Part shown: positions 9,301 to 12,515 of the stretch, piece after piece
Numbering within the stretch: the first letter of the stretch is position 1
Layout of the letters: every line of letters begins with the position of its first letter
Origin: Tannerellaceae bacterium
GTDB taxonomy: Bacteria > Bacteroidota > Bacteroidia > Bacteroidales > Tannerellaceae
DNA: 12,515 nucleotides
Direction of reading: 5' to 3'
Assembly (NCBI GenBank): GCA_031265595.1
Contig: JAISCM010000049.1
Coordinates: 1 to 12,515 of the forward strand
The notes under the pieces: generated by a model
The model's input: only the letters and a program-made list of their open reading frames with translations
Database searches by the model: none
Told to the model about the DNA's origin: nothing
Program-made: the position numbers and the translations under genes

Positions 9301-10095
9301 GGCGTTGAAATAGCAGGTTCGCTTATGAATGATGTTTCTCCTATTGATGTAGCATCCATTCGCCCGGGCGAGTTCAGCGAAGGCGGATCGTATGCCCCGC
9401 TTGTACCTTCGGGTATCAGACCGACGTATGAGGCTGGTGTTGAAAATAAGGACTGGCTGGGAAGACCGATAGCTAAAAAGACTCCGTATAACAAGTATGA
9501 GCCCGAGCACAGGAGAGTTTACCCAAGGACGGGAGAGATTTGGGTGAAATTTTCGGAACTGCTGAACGCGGCATCCGGGGGTGATAATACGAAAAGGGGA
9601 GCGGTAAATATCAATCCGGCCAAGATGGAGCATGTGTTTGAAAATACTTTAGGGGGACTTTTCAAATTCGGCAACAAGACATATAAAGCCCTTGATGCAG
9701 CTTATGACCTGATAGCAACAGGGAAGACGGACTTTGAACTGCGCGACGCTCCTATTATCGGGAAAATGGTGGGTGTGGCAAGTCCCGAAGTAGGTATGGC
9801 CGATTACAGACGAAGGTATTATTTATATATGAATAAGCTTGAAGAACAGGAATTCATTCACAAGGACTACCGGAAAAACAACGAATTTGAGAAGGCTATA
9901 AATAATATTCCCGAAGAAGGACTTCAATATTTAAAAGAGATTAACCAGTATCTTAAAGACCTTAGGAGTGCGGGGGATGAATCTCCTGAGATGCAGGAAA
10001 TGGTTCAGACAGTAATAGATCAGTTTATGATAGACGCGGTTCTTTATTACGAAAAATCAAAACAGCAAAAGACAAAAGAATATGCAGAACACTAA
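301..10095 (+). CDS. Giant phage polyvalent protein (RNase / pyrophosphatase / RadC / ADP-ribosyltransferase / metallopeptidase)
   Basis: This 3264-residue frame has no interruption. Domains by approximate residue: 1-480 helical, with hydrophobic stretches at 247-266 and 450-473; 577-650 and 694-738 small SH3/KOW-like beta modules; 777-846 a small unrecognised alpha/beta module; 908-1030 barnase/colicin-E5-like RNase; 1031-1100 S/T/N/D-rich linker; 1213-1353 phage-type inorganic pyrophosphatase; 1440-1557 RadC/JAB; 1594-1694 RadC-like without metal ligands; 1760-1898 ADP-ribosyltransferase; 1926-2056 LPD3-like; 2118-2290 HEVVGH metallopeptidase; 2300-3264 helical phage region, including an LPD38-like part around NPEFILWSNAVRD (2702-2714) and a hydrophobic segment at 2911-2936. 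This architecture matches the 'polyvalent proteins' described for phages and conjugative elements, which are thought to be delivered with DNA and to act on host defence or metabolism. The ATG at 301 overlaps the upstream stop; upstream sequence is A-rich with no Shine-Dalgarno motif, usual for Bacteroidetes. The 3' end overlaps the portal gene by 14 bases. The family call is firm; virion packaging and the targets of each enzyme are inference. Confidence 0.93.
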   Translation: MALDLSKLRTNDKITDQQIDTQVDKYFMDNVDENNSDGITERRTPTLEIKDTLPITDKEKAEMTKYYNDLTVDAMTGAATNVKNMGVEGQKLLFEEQLKEKRRKQGKGTSLPFLGNSGLTPFGMVGDISEEEKAYKERATTERELREAENLVKASKETRDGELSQFGKSFGRSISNEKLWTFGIADIENNVTLFNLVKKADKEGIESLSEREQDLLEAAALNAAAKMYYAGDLTAWQQAGSGSAESIPFMLQFAATAPVAAGASLLSKAMPKIFQHILKKGVSNKIATSVLKNTARVAAATEKSAVMTALQPGTTGANITDRMLGEVKPEIDENGSITFAGTEGGMSAPEAIGKGYLSSMIENLSEMSGPAFHGLAGRIGNVSKKIPGVGGLLNTIEKNNALSGIEEIMKRVGFNGTIEEFLEEQVNTGLNALLVGDNELSDLIDPKQQLTTLISVAAMGGAFTATGALSAAPQKRKIKQDYDAATNSIRNLFNNEEEFNQFKTSLSNLPIEQRGEFLSQIIDVFEFQDKDITAQDEINLINYAVRQAQYEGYIGSIKDNIKQEQIVAQEEIAKHSNPLTGSVVAVKSNFSDNPVYIVGGVPVFDSEGNIDKNKSSSTLYYIDENGSRKMGTPDMFDSLISQTSLADAYTAAMEGVEETIISREEQQVEAPANGTAVVGTPGQTAATDGNTTYKPEMGDEVTTPNGKGRITQFTPEGKPIVVLEDGTNAVFSLDEVSPINNPVDPVDNNMQQAPIESVPQGETGLIPQGEVFDIDESVQAVSNGDGTFSLNKQYPKSDIEKARKYVEKLNSDFEDNNLQFELVQLPKQTNNPFERPIWGILARQAPTAPIVETTPAAEQIPVEAEIATNLSEIQTENEGITTSEQSNLSESGVNAQEEQPIVETEITPIGKGAFGNIYDQFKGKAKEAIEFLSRTKEGEALGALHHPEIGDIDLVWGKVGTKQSDGYGLSKIAKFHPEVLDNLQEILSEMQVTQRTENRVQLESDKYQAAVRLEWDNQKKTWLLTAFEKKTPISTNSSTDVVNSETGPRNDTATPQNTGVISTDEDTSNNSNDIENEQNIGEEIQNSSTDNNQPEEKDARLSRIEELRQQSLSSIREEKGYPQTEYTDPFDGSAYTLGKPGLSKSELEKYINMLYNTRKQQVESEEEINKQEEEKPAGERPSNVIDLINTVAKQQDIKEAEAEVNTNPSEAQKEAGNYKMGHVSIQGLDITIENPKGSTRSGVDQKGKKWSVRMNNTYGYIRGTEGKDGDHIDVFVGDNPNSSNVFVVDQINPETGEFDEHKVMLGFDTIEQAKEAYLSNYSEGWQGLGDITETTMDDFREWATKEGVRRERFAEHKTSQSGQIVSEPTLFGNTPTQLQLNWDAPTDHVSVMPADTETAKVREKAGYKEASNDKTFVERQLTENGSLTFMGDKLTGPARIKSSADVAFLFKNLESAATENAFAVLIKEDGSYSVLYLGTGGTSQTIVDVKQIVAAADEFGASGVVMVHNHPSGNLIASRPDIEIHKSLSRALSLSGKTAHPSVIINLDSGQYVEFNENMVNTLDKENPGAESFEVPVYQFDRQKLYTPFSEKTRIRDSRDVAEFLSKQKRGAVPKIQAMILDNANAINRYLLIDPNLSVEEISGLLISEIGRHGEYAILASNGSITKDVVHRINANLKGADTKLLDVLEIQQDADIINKHISFANEGFMEPQSEYTSENSKLPGDIRIKDGELSEMEQIKQRSIEDGTFMKAPNGKDTNLNEQQWLQVRTEAFKKWFGDWESSPNNASKVVDENGEPLVVYHGTHPINKFTVFDIDKVNTSSNDRAFFFAKDIDYAKTRGGRIIEAFINIRKPAAGGFITEGTDGTNGSYVSVKNPNQIKSATGNNGEFSPDNNDIRFRDGASGNLDNNKQSAESLSSLEGLEIIETPKHDFKNIAEARTWAKENITGTYHNTNANEDISVSKTAIDKYLSEKAVGKSVNLDAHLSSLKQLPKLIETAVLRETKQDRGDNIDIKEIQRLYGAINYEDENYPVKITVKAYQTGNNKAYSYEVMEIETPEKGAGTLAYSNAVSEEDGGLIDNANLPDVENANNNASVSESQNKDTSISENPTPSEGKIVSEVNELADNLNTPVRIIHNTDEIKDDDPQTEKRKRNSKGWYDTKTGEVVIVLPNAGSAADAQATVLHEVVGHKGLRGLLGDKFDDMMDTVFKNLPQDVRKEIVHTAFGLGNHYNGDVRVATEEYLAGIAENGVDRPGVFNRIISAVKEFFRSMGINLQMTDNDITYLLWKSKNRLQKGDSPMTMIQKAALDGEIRETLYREKETEEDINKKYSDSLDKRIQLGKLRRAFTDRYQPVVVLEETVEKATGKKLKEHERASFNSQVIQPINQGQMREFEDNEMKDIYDATRAIISKDIPAERLTVYTKVKHGSFRNERMRKQKKADNSKDFSGIYPIVERLGYTPDDAGVQQFISEFEKSVDKKLIDNYWGSIKAATNKILDIGFEGGLITPSKHKGLKDKSDYYVPLRGWEEADKSDIPAYQDVLKEAKGRESESADPIPFIKMLADSEIMRANKNKMKQSLKNLVANNKLPGLYSIDKVYEVLQMDPQTGQEAWVEVPGKPSDELLASGKARVTRTEHESDKPLTPYQRKERQVAVYELGEKYVLTFTNPEIAKAINGEQDVPDSNLINLISGINRFMSAANTKWNPEFILWSNAVRDVGQANMLHLMNNGAAYTLQFDKNLPTAVGAYHRLLSGKQDMNNPIDRYMNEFIKNGGETGYAVLKDFEDTAREIKRELEGKKSLLQKMESSALGKAMENVGRVTEGATRLATYITSRENGRSIMKSVLDAKNITGNFNKKGSGETVSIEDLDLPGLSKIPFLKRISISAKFYQTGWMFFNASIQGVDTVWQTAKKHKKAMVMTASAYYAAGAAISFLARTFMGYDDDKKMSYYDQIPEHVRRSNLIIPLGWHRYATLPLPHVFRAFYGMGEMTASKLMGSMQGENIGVEIAGSLMNDVSPIDVASIRPGEFSEGGSYAPLVPSGIRPTYEAGVENKDWLGRPIAKKTPYNKYEPEHRRVYPRTGEIWVKFSELLNAASGGDNTKRGAVNINPAKMEHVFENTLGGLFKFGNKTYKALDAAYDLIATGKTDFELRDAPIIGKMVGVASPEVGMADYRRRYYLYMNKLEEQEFIHKDYRKNNEFEKAINNIPEEGLQYLKEINQYLKDLRSAGDESPEMQEMVQTVIDQFMIDAVLYYEKSKQQKTKEYAEH
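3022..3390 (+). other. Domain: barnase/colicin-E5-like endoribonuclease in the giant protein
   Basis: Residues about 908-1030. The segment carries the order GKAFGNIYDQFKGKAKEAIEFL-like helix (with minor differences), then GEALGALHHPEIGDIDLVWG, then GLSKIAKFHPE, and a closing pair of beta strands (YQAAVRLEWD, WLLTAFEKK). This pattern is that of the phage barnase-EndoU-colicin E5/D-RelE-like (PBECR) nucleases, also annotated as 'putative barnase/colicin E5 family endoribonuclease'. The likely functional residues are H945/H946, the acidic D951 and D953, and H987 or nearby, but I cannot assign the catalytic set. Family members are expected to cut RNA. Acid/Asn-rich linkers on both sides suggest an independently folding effector. 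Confidence 0.72.
3937..4359 (+). other. Domain: phage-type inorganic pyrophosphatase-like in the giant protein
   Basis: Residues about 1213-1353. It begins AGNYKMGHVSIQGLDITIEN, continues with GSTRSGVDQKGKKW and YGYIRGTEGKDGDHIDVFVG, and ends with FDEHKVMLGF and SEGWQGLGDI. The DGDHIDVFVG block (D1268, D1270, D1273) parallels the DGDxxDVxV metal-binding signature of soluble family I inorganic pyrophosphatases. YGYIRGTEG corresponds to the preceding conserved Tyr/Gly region. This matches the phage 'InPase' module of polyvalent proteins. Its substrate could be pyrophosphate or a nucleotide-derived phosphoanhydride; the sequence does not decide. Confidence 0.85.
4618..4971 (+). other. Domain: RadC/JAB (MPN+) domain with complete metal motif
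   Basis: Residues about 1440-1557. The order is RIKSSADVAFLF, then AFAVLIKEDG, then HNHPSGNLIASRPD, as in RadC proteins. H1508, H1510 and D1521 form the HxH-x10-D metal signature, with S1512 in the usual HPSG position, so the fold should bind zinc. JAB domains act as peptidases/deubiquitinases or, in some systems, deaminating-like hydrolases; stand-alone RadC has no settled activity. Here it sits between the pyrophosphatase and a related, motif-less unit. Confidence 0.85.
5080..5382 (+). other. Domain: degenerate second RadC-like unit
   Basis: Residues about 1594-1694. The segment repeats the RadC plan: RIRDSRDVAEFL at the start resembles RIKSSADVAFLF of the first copy, then IQAMILDNANAINRYLLID resembles the central strands, then a helix (SVEEISGLLISEIGRHG). 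Where the first copy has HNHPSG, this one has YAILASNGSI, so the two His and the Asp are missing. I infer a catalytically dead duplicate that may bind a partner or regulate the active copy. The similarity is moderate and was judged by eye. Confidence 0.5.
5578..5994 (+). other. Domain: ADP-ribosyltransferase of the ART-PolyVal type
   Basis: Residues about 1760-1898. The segment opens with NEQQWLQVRTEAFKKWFGDW, followed by KVVDENGEPLVVYHGT, AFFFAKDIDYA, IIEAFINIRKP, and NPNQIKSATGNNGEFS before NNDIRF. This string of motifs is characteristic of the phage ART-PolyVal family. H1802 in VYHGT is the expected NAD-binding residue of H-Y-[E/Q] transferases, the FFF strand follows, and Q1878 in NPNQIK lies at the usual third-motif position. 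Likely activity is transfer of ADP-ribose to a host protein or nucleic acid; the target cannot be read from sequence. Confidence 0.85.
6076..6468 (+). other. Domain: LPD3-like large-polyvalent-protein-associated module
   Basis: Residues about 1926-2056, directly after the ADP-ribosyltransferase. The pattern ARTWAKENITGTYHN, DISVSKTAIDKYLSEKA, LDAHLSSLKQLPKLIETA, and YPVKITVKAYQ followed by YSYEVMEIE resembles the LPD3 module that often sits beside ART or MuF domains in phage proteins. It has no recognisable catalytic motif; a structural or binding role is likely. Confidence 0.65.
6652..7170 (+). other. Domain: zincin-like metallopeptidase (HEVVGH)
   Basis: Residues about 2118-2290. GWYDTKTGEVVIVL precedes a helix with TVLHEVVGHKGLR: H2184, E2185 and H2188 form a canonical HEXXH. 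A downstream ATEEYLAGIAENG helix (E2239/E2240) could give the third, glutamate ligand of a gluzincin. Such domains recur in phage polyvalent and MuF-linked proteins. Plausible roles are cleavage of host proteins or self-processing of the long polypeptide; neither is shown by the sequence. Confidence 0.8.
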
Positions 10096-12094
10096 GTTTT
10101 TTAACCGGAGATTAAGGCCTGAAAAGAAGAAAAGTTCTTTCGCCGTGACCTTGAGCCTTGCTGCCGATGTGTTGCAGGAGGCGTGTAACGCATGGACGTC
10201 TCTTGAGAGCGTGAGAAGGAAAACGCGCCGGTCGGTTATGTATGCGTATGAAGACCAATGGGGCGATGTAATCAAAAACCCGGACTTTGGCAGGAGCGTG
10301 TGCGATCAGGATACGGGAGGACGGCGTATCACCGAGGCAAAGTATATCATGAATCAGGGGAAGGTTCCGCTTAAAAATAATGTGATACGCCCCATTATTA
10401 AAAATATTGACGGGCAGTTCCGGCAGAATCAGACGCGCCCTGTTTGCGTAGTACGTGATCCGAAGGAGGCGAAGGTGGGCGAAATGATGAGTATTGCCCT
10501 TGAATATGTCTACCAGATGAATGAGATACATGAGTTGGATGCGGCTTCCCTTAATACGTTAATGATGTCGGGGATGTGTATGCAGCGGGTGGAGTATGGG
10601 TTTAATCCGGCCAAGCAGGTACTGGACACATGGGTTTACAGTTCCAACCCTTTCAGGATGTTCTTTAATACAAATGTGGAAGACGTCAGGACGTGGGATG
10701 TGAATGTTATCGGCGAGATGTTTGATATTACTTATAAGGACGTGGTTGCCAATTTTGCCGTAACCCGAGAGGATGCGCAAAACATAAAGTCTGTCTACGG
10801 CGAGCGGATGGAAGGGATGTATCAGGAGTATAACGGACTGGGCGGAGAGCAGAATAAAAATATGGATTTCTACACCCCGGTACGCGACGACCTTTGCCGG
10901 GTAATCCTTGTCTGGAAAAAAGAATCGAGAGAAGCATATTTCTGCCATGATACCCTGAACGGCGAATGGTGGTACAGCCCCCTTTCCGATAAACTTCAGA
11001 TAGATGATGTAAACCGGCAGCGCACGGAAGAAGCTTTGGCAAACGGCGTGGAGATGGAAGATATTCTGCTTATCGAATATCAGTGGGAGATAGAACGGTA
11101 TTGGTATTACAGGTATTTGTCGCCCAACGGATATGTACTGAAAGAAGGGCGTTCGCCTTACTGGCACAAACAGCATAATTACATATTGAACCTGTATCCT
11201 CTGGTTCATGGCAAGGTGTTTAATTTTGTAGAGGACTTTATAGACCAGCAACGGGCGATAAACCGGACGCTTACTACCATAGACTTTGTGCGCGGCGCTT
11301 CGGCCAAAGGCTTGCTTATCGTGGATGAGGATGCTATTGAAGGTATGTCTCGCGAACAGATTGTAGATGAATACATCCGGTATAACGGGGTTATTTTTGC
11401 CACGCTCAAACCGGGCAAAAACATAGACAATGTAATCAAGCAGTATCACGGGCAGGCGGTTCAGGCAGGTGATTATGAGCTTCTCAACCTGCAAATCCAG
11501 CTTATCAATGATATATCGGGCGTTAATTCGGCCATGCAGGGAAAGGCGCCGGCATCGGGAACGCCGGCATCGCTTTATGCGCAACAGGTGCAAAATTCAT
11601 CGTTAAACATTAAAGGATTACTGGAATCGTTCAGGAACTTCCGGATGAAGCGGGATAATAAAATGATGCAGACTATACAGCAGTTTTATACGTCTCGCCG
11701 ATATATTGATCTGGCCGGCAACGATTATAGCGAGGAAGCCAAGTTCTATAATCCCGAACGGGTTCAGCAGGCGGAGATTGATGTTTCCGTAACCGAAGGC
11801 ACGAACACGCCGGTTTACCAGATGGTGATGAATGACTTCCTGATGACGTTGTTCGACAAGCAGGCTATTACGGTGAAACAGCTTCTTGAAAACTCCTCGC
11901 TTCCGTTTGCCACACGTATTCTGGAATCTATCAAACGCGATGAGCAGGCAATCGAGGAAGCGCAGGCAAACGGGACTATGCCGGAGTTGGGAGGTATTCC
12001 GCAGGATGTGGCCGGGCAGGTAGCTGCCGGGAGTAATGCTGATTTGGTAAATGGGTTTCAACGGCCGTCCGGGAAGATAAAAAAGCAGTTTTGA
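10082..12094 (+). CDS. Phage portal protein, P22 gp1-like
   Basis: The 670-residue product is predicted to form the dodecameric ring at the capsid vertex through which DNA is packaged and ejected, and to which terminase and then the neck bind. Length is close to the P22 portal (725 aa). Supporting segments: KNNVIRPIIKNIDGQFRQNQ (residues 98-117), the SSNPFRMFFNTN strand region (187-198), DFIDQQRAINRTLTTIDFV in the middle, and ISGVNSAMQGKAPASGTPAS followed by LYAQQVQNSSLNIKGLLESF near residues 478-520, a pattern recurrent in P22-type portals. The tail (after about 615) is Gln/Glu/Gly-rich and probably flexible. The chosen ATG at 10082 overlaps the giant gene's end by 14 bases and follows an A-rich stretch without Shine-Dalgarno. 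A later ATG at 10238 (MYAYEDQW) is possible but would drop a 52-residue basic extension. A strong hairpin follows the stop, so this is the last gene of its transcript. Confidence 0.88.
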   Translation: MQNTKFFNRRLRPEKKKSSFAVTLSLAADVLQEACNAWTSLESVRRKTRRSVMYAYEDQWGDVIKNPDFGRSVCDQDTGGRRITEAKYIMNQGKVPLKNNVIRPIIKNIDGQFRQNQTRPVCVVRDPKEAKVGEMMSIALEYVYQMNEIHELDAASLNTLMMSGMCMQRVEYGFNPAKQVLDTWVYSSNPFRMFFNTNVEDVRTWDVNVIGEMFDITYKDVVANFAVTREDAQNIKSVYGERMEGMYQEYNGLGGEQNKNMDFYTPVRDDLCRVILVWKKESREAYFCHDTLNGEWWYSPLSDKLQIDDVNRQRTEEALANGVEMEDILLIEYQWEIERYWYYRYLSPNGYVLKEGRSPYWHKQHNYILNLYPLVHGKVFNFVEDFIDQQRAINRTLTTIDFVRGASAKGLLIVDEDAIEGMSREQIVDEYIRYNGVIFATLKPGKNIDNVIKQYHGQAVQAGDYELLNLQIQLINDISGVNSAMQGKAPASGTPASLYAQQVQNSSLNIKGLLESFRNFRMKRDNKMMQTIQQFYTSRRYIDLAGNDYSEEAKFYNPERVQQAEIDVSVTEGTNTPVYQMVMNDFLMTLFDKQAITVKQLLENSSLPFATRILESIKRDEQAIEEAQANGTMPELGGIPQDVAGQVAAGSNADLVNGFQRPSGKIKKQF

Positions 12095-12109
12095 ATTGGT
12101 TTAGGGACT

Positions 12110-12139
12110 AAGATAGCCGGGCGATTACCCGGCTATCTT
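12110..12139 (+). terminator. Hairpin terminator after the portal gene
   Basis: AAGATAGCCGGG (12110-12121) pairs perfectly with CCCGGCTATCTT (12128-12139) around a six-base loop, starting 15 bases after the portal stop. Only a short T run (12138-12140) follows, so it is a weak match to the classic U-tail form, but its position and 12-bp GC-containing stem make it the likely 3' end of the giant gene-portal transcript. Confidence 0.75.
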
Positions 12140-12179
12140 TGAATAGCCATTAATAGTTGAACAGAAATGACTATTCAAA
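12138..12179. repeat. Second inverted repeat downstream of the terminator
   Basis: TTTGAATAGCCATT (12138-12151) and AATGACTATTCAAA (12166-12179) are complementary at 13 of 14 positions around a 14-base loop. The left arm shares two bases with the right arm of the preceding terminator stem, so the full stems cannot form together. It could be a back-up terminator, an RNA-end stabiliser or a protein-binding site. Poly-A follows the right arm, so on the reverse strand the hairpin would be preceded rather than followed by T residues. Confidence 0.6.
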
Positions 12180-12194
12180 ATATTATTTTATTTG

Positions 12195-12202
12195 TATATT
12201 TG
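12195..12202 (+). promoter_or_regulatory. Candidate Bacteroides-type -7 element (TATATTTG)
   Basis: TATATTTG fits the TAnnTTTG consensus of the Bacteroides primary sigma factor. I see no convincing TTTG -33 box at the expected 19-21 base distance. A transcript would start near 12208-12210, at the edge of the structured element that ends in TTTTTT at 12284. Confidence 0.4.
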
Positions 12203-12206
12203 CAGT

Positions 12207-12284
12207 ATGATTACGCCCAAAGGCTACGCATATTCCCTTACATAAGTAAGTAGATAACGAATATGCCCACCCTTGGGCTTTTTT
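12207..12284 (+). ncRNA. Candidate small RNA or attenuator with 12-codon mini-ORF and intrinsic terminator
   Basis: An outer stem GCCCAA/TTGGGC (12215-12220 with 12273-12278) and an inner stem GCATATTC/GAATATGC (12228-12235 with 12259-12266) are nested around a mini-stem CTTAC/GTAAG (12237-12241 with 12246-12250). Six T residues (12279-12284) follow immediately, the form of an intrinsic terminator. The left arms lie inside a tiny frame, ATG at 12207 to TAA at 12245, encoding MITPKGYAYSLT. A -7-like box lies just upstream and the antitoxin gene starts 126 bases downstream. This may be a free-standing sRNA of about 75 bases, or a leader that terminates or allows transcription into the antitoxin gene. 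The structure is directly visible; its function is inference. Confidence 0.45.
12215..12284 (+). terminator. Intrinsic terminator-like hairpin with T6 tail
   Basis: The nested stems described for the candidate small RNA end in TTGGGC directly followed by TTTTTTATT. The outer six pairs next to the T run and the inner eight pairs are separated by an internal loop (7 and 6 bases). Of all hairpins in the intergenic stretch this has the most classic U-tail. Confidence 0.6.
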
Positions 12285-12356
12285 ATTAATCCAACCTTAT
12301 TCAGAATCATTCCAAATTACAACGATCAGATTTTCTTTTAATCCTTTTCCCGTTAA

Positions 12357-12382
12357 TTTGCGTACATTTTTGCGTACATTTG
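12357..12382 (+). promoter_or_regulatory. Tandem TTTGCGTACATT repeat with TACATTTG -7 element before the antitoxin gene
   Basis: TTTGCGTACATTT occurs at 12357-12369 and again at 12369-12381, a 12-bp tandem period, and a third TTTGC begins at 12379. The second copy ends in TACATTTG (12375-12382), which fits the TAnnTTTG -7 consensus and lies 28 bases before the antitoxin ATG. A TTTG is present at 12357-12360, but the gap to the -7 box is 14 bases rather than the usual 19-21, so the -33 element is uncertain. A promoter overlapped by a repeat of this type could be the autoregulatory operator expected for a toxin-antitoxin operon. Confidence 0.5.
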
Positions 12383-12410
12383 CAGAGTAAACTTATAAAG
12401 TATATTTAAA

Positions 12411-12515
12411 ATGGTAATCATCAGTCCTACAGAATTAAGGTCAGAGCAAAAGAAATACCTGGATATGGCGGAAAAGGAAGACGTCGTAGTCAAAAGAGGC
12501 TCCAAGCTAATACAT
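12411..12515 (+). CDS. Phd/YefM-like antitoxin (3' end outside window)
   Basis: Only the first 35 residues are visible. MVIISPTELRSEQKKYLDMA followed by EKEDVVVKRGSKLIH matches the N-terminus of Phd/YefM antitoxins: a short strand (VIISPTEL), a helix (RSEQKKYLDMAEKE), and a VVVKRG strand-turn. In this family the N-terminal half dimerises and binds operator DNA, and the C-terminal tail neutralises a toxin, commonly RelE/ParE-, Doc- or YoeB-type, usually encoded next. That partner would lie beyond the window. The start is preceded by an A/T-rich stretch without a Shine-Dalgarno motif, as for the other genes here. The gene sits behind its own promoter-like repeats and terminators, so it is independent of the portal operon. 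Confidence 0.75.
   Translation, partial: MVIISPTELRSEQKKYLDMAEKEDVVVKRGSKLIH

Larger units (their letters stand above)
12095..12410. other. Structured AT-rich intergenic region between phage operon and antitoxin gene
   Basis: No protein gene longer than the 12-codon mini-ORF is supported here. It contains, in order, the portal terminator, a second inverted repeat, a -7-like box, the candidate small RNA with T6 terminator, a featureless AT-rich stretch (about 12285-12350), a tandem 12-bp repeat with a second -7-like box, and a short ACTT-ATA-AAGT inverted repeat at 12391-12401 just before the antitoxin start. It is visibly more AT-rich than the coding block. Confidence 0.7.

Noticed and set aside
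8899..9633. 244-codon minus-strand frame opposite the LPD38-like region
   Set aside because: Entirely within the giant gene, low-information translation, no supporting context.
301..10095. N4-like virion RNA polymerase, suggested by the size of the protein
   Set aside because: No polymerase motifs seen; the recognisable domains are nuclease, pyrophosphatase, RadC, ART and peptidase.
10559..11593. 344-codon open frame on the minus strand opposite the portal gene
   Set aside because: It lies entirely antisense to a well-supported portal gene, its translation has no recognisable motif, and its composition (rich in R, H, I, L, Y) is what the complement of the portal codons would give.
10238..12094. 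Shorter portal start at ATG 10238
   Set aside because: Possible, but the ATG at 10082 gives the overlap with the upstream gene typical of the operon, and the extra 52 residues keep the frame with a plausible basic N-terminus.
12095..12410. tRNA gene, CRISPR array or phage attachment site in the intergenic region
   Set aside because: No cloverleaf or T-arm motif, no spaced repeats longer than the 12-bp tandem unit, and no integrase or tRNA end to support an att site.

Overview
The window looks like part of a tailed phage or prophage of the Bacteroidetes (Bacteroides/Parabacteroides-like). The evidence is a P22-type portal protein, a giant phage 'polyvalent' protein, A-rich translation starts without Shine-Dalgarno motifs, and TAnnTTTG boxes typical of Bacteroides -7 promoter elements in the only non-coding stretch. 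All assignments come from reading the sequence by eye; no database search was run.

Layout: positions 2-301 hold the 3' end of an unrecognised gene cut by the window edge. Positions 301-10095 are one uninterrupted frame for a 3264-residue multidomain protein. Its order is: helical/hydrophobic N-terminus, small beta-barrel-like modules, barnase/colicin-E5-like RNase, phage inorganic pyrophosphatase, RadC/JAB domain with full metal motif, second RadC-like unit lacking that motif, ADP-ribosyltransferase of the ART-PolyVal type, LPD3-like module, HEXXH metallopeptidase, then about 970 residues of phage-associated (LPD38-like) sequence with a hydrophobic segment. Positions 10082-12094 encode the portal protein. 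All three genes are on the + strand with overlapping ends (1 base at 301, 14 bases at 10082-10095), so they form a translationally coupled block. A 12-bp perfect hairpin right after the portal stop probably ends this transcript.

Positions 12095-12410 are non-coding but densely structured: the terminator hairpin, a second inverted repeat, a TATATTTG box followed by a 12-codon mini-ORF buried in a long hairpin ending in TTTTTT (candidate small RNA or attenuator), and a tandem 12-bp TTTGCGTACATT repeat that supplies a second TAnnTTTG box. From 12411 to the window end a new gene begins, whose 35 visible residues look like a Phd/YefM-type antitoxin.

How it fits together: the giant protein next to the portal is best read as a virion-associated protein that enters the host with the DNA and carries several host-modifying or counter-defence enzymes, possibly separated after entry by its own protease domain. 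The delivery and self-processing steps are inference. The antitoxin is a separately controlled accessory (maintenance or defence) module.
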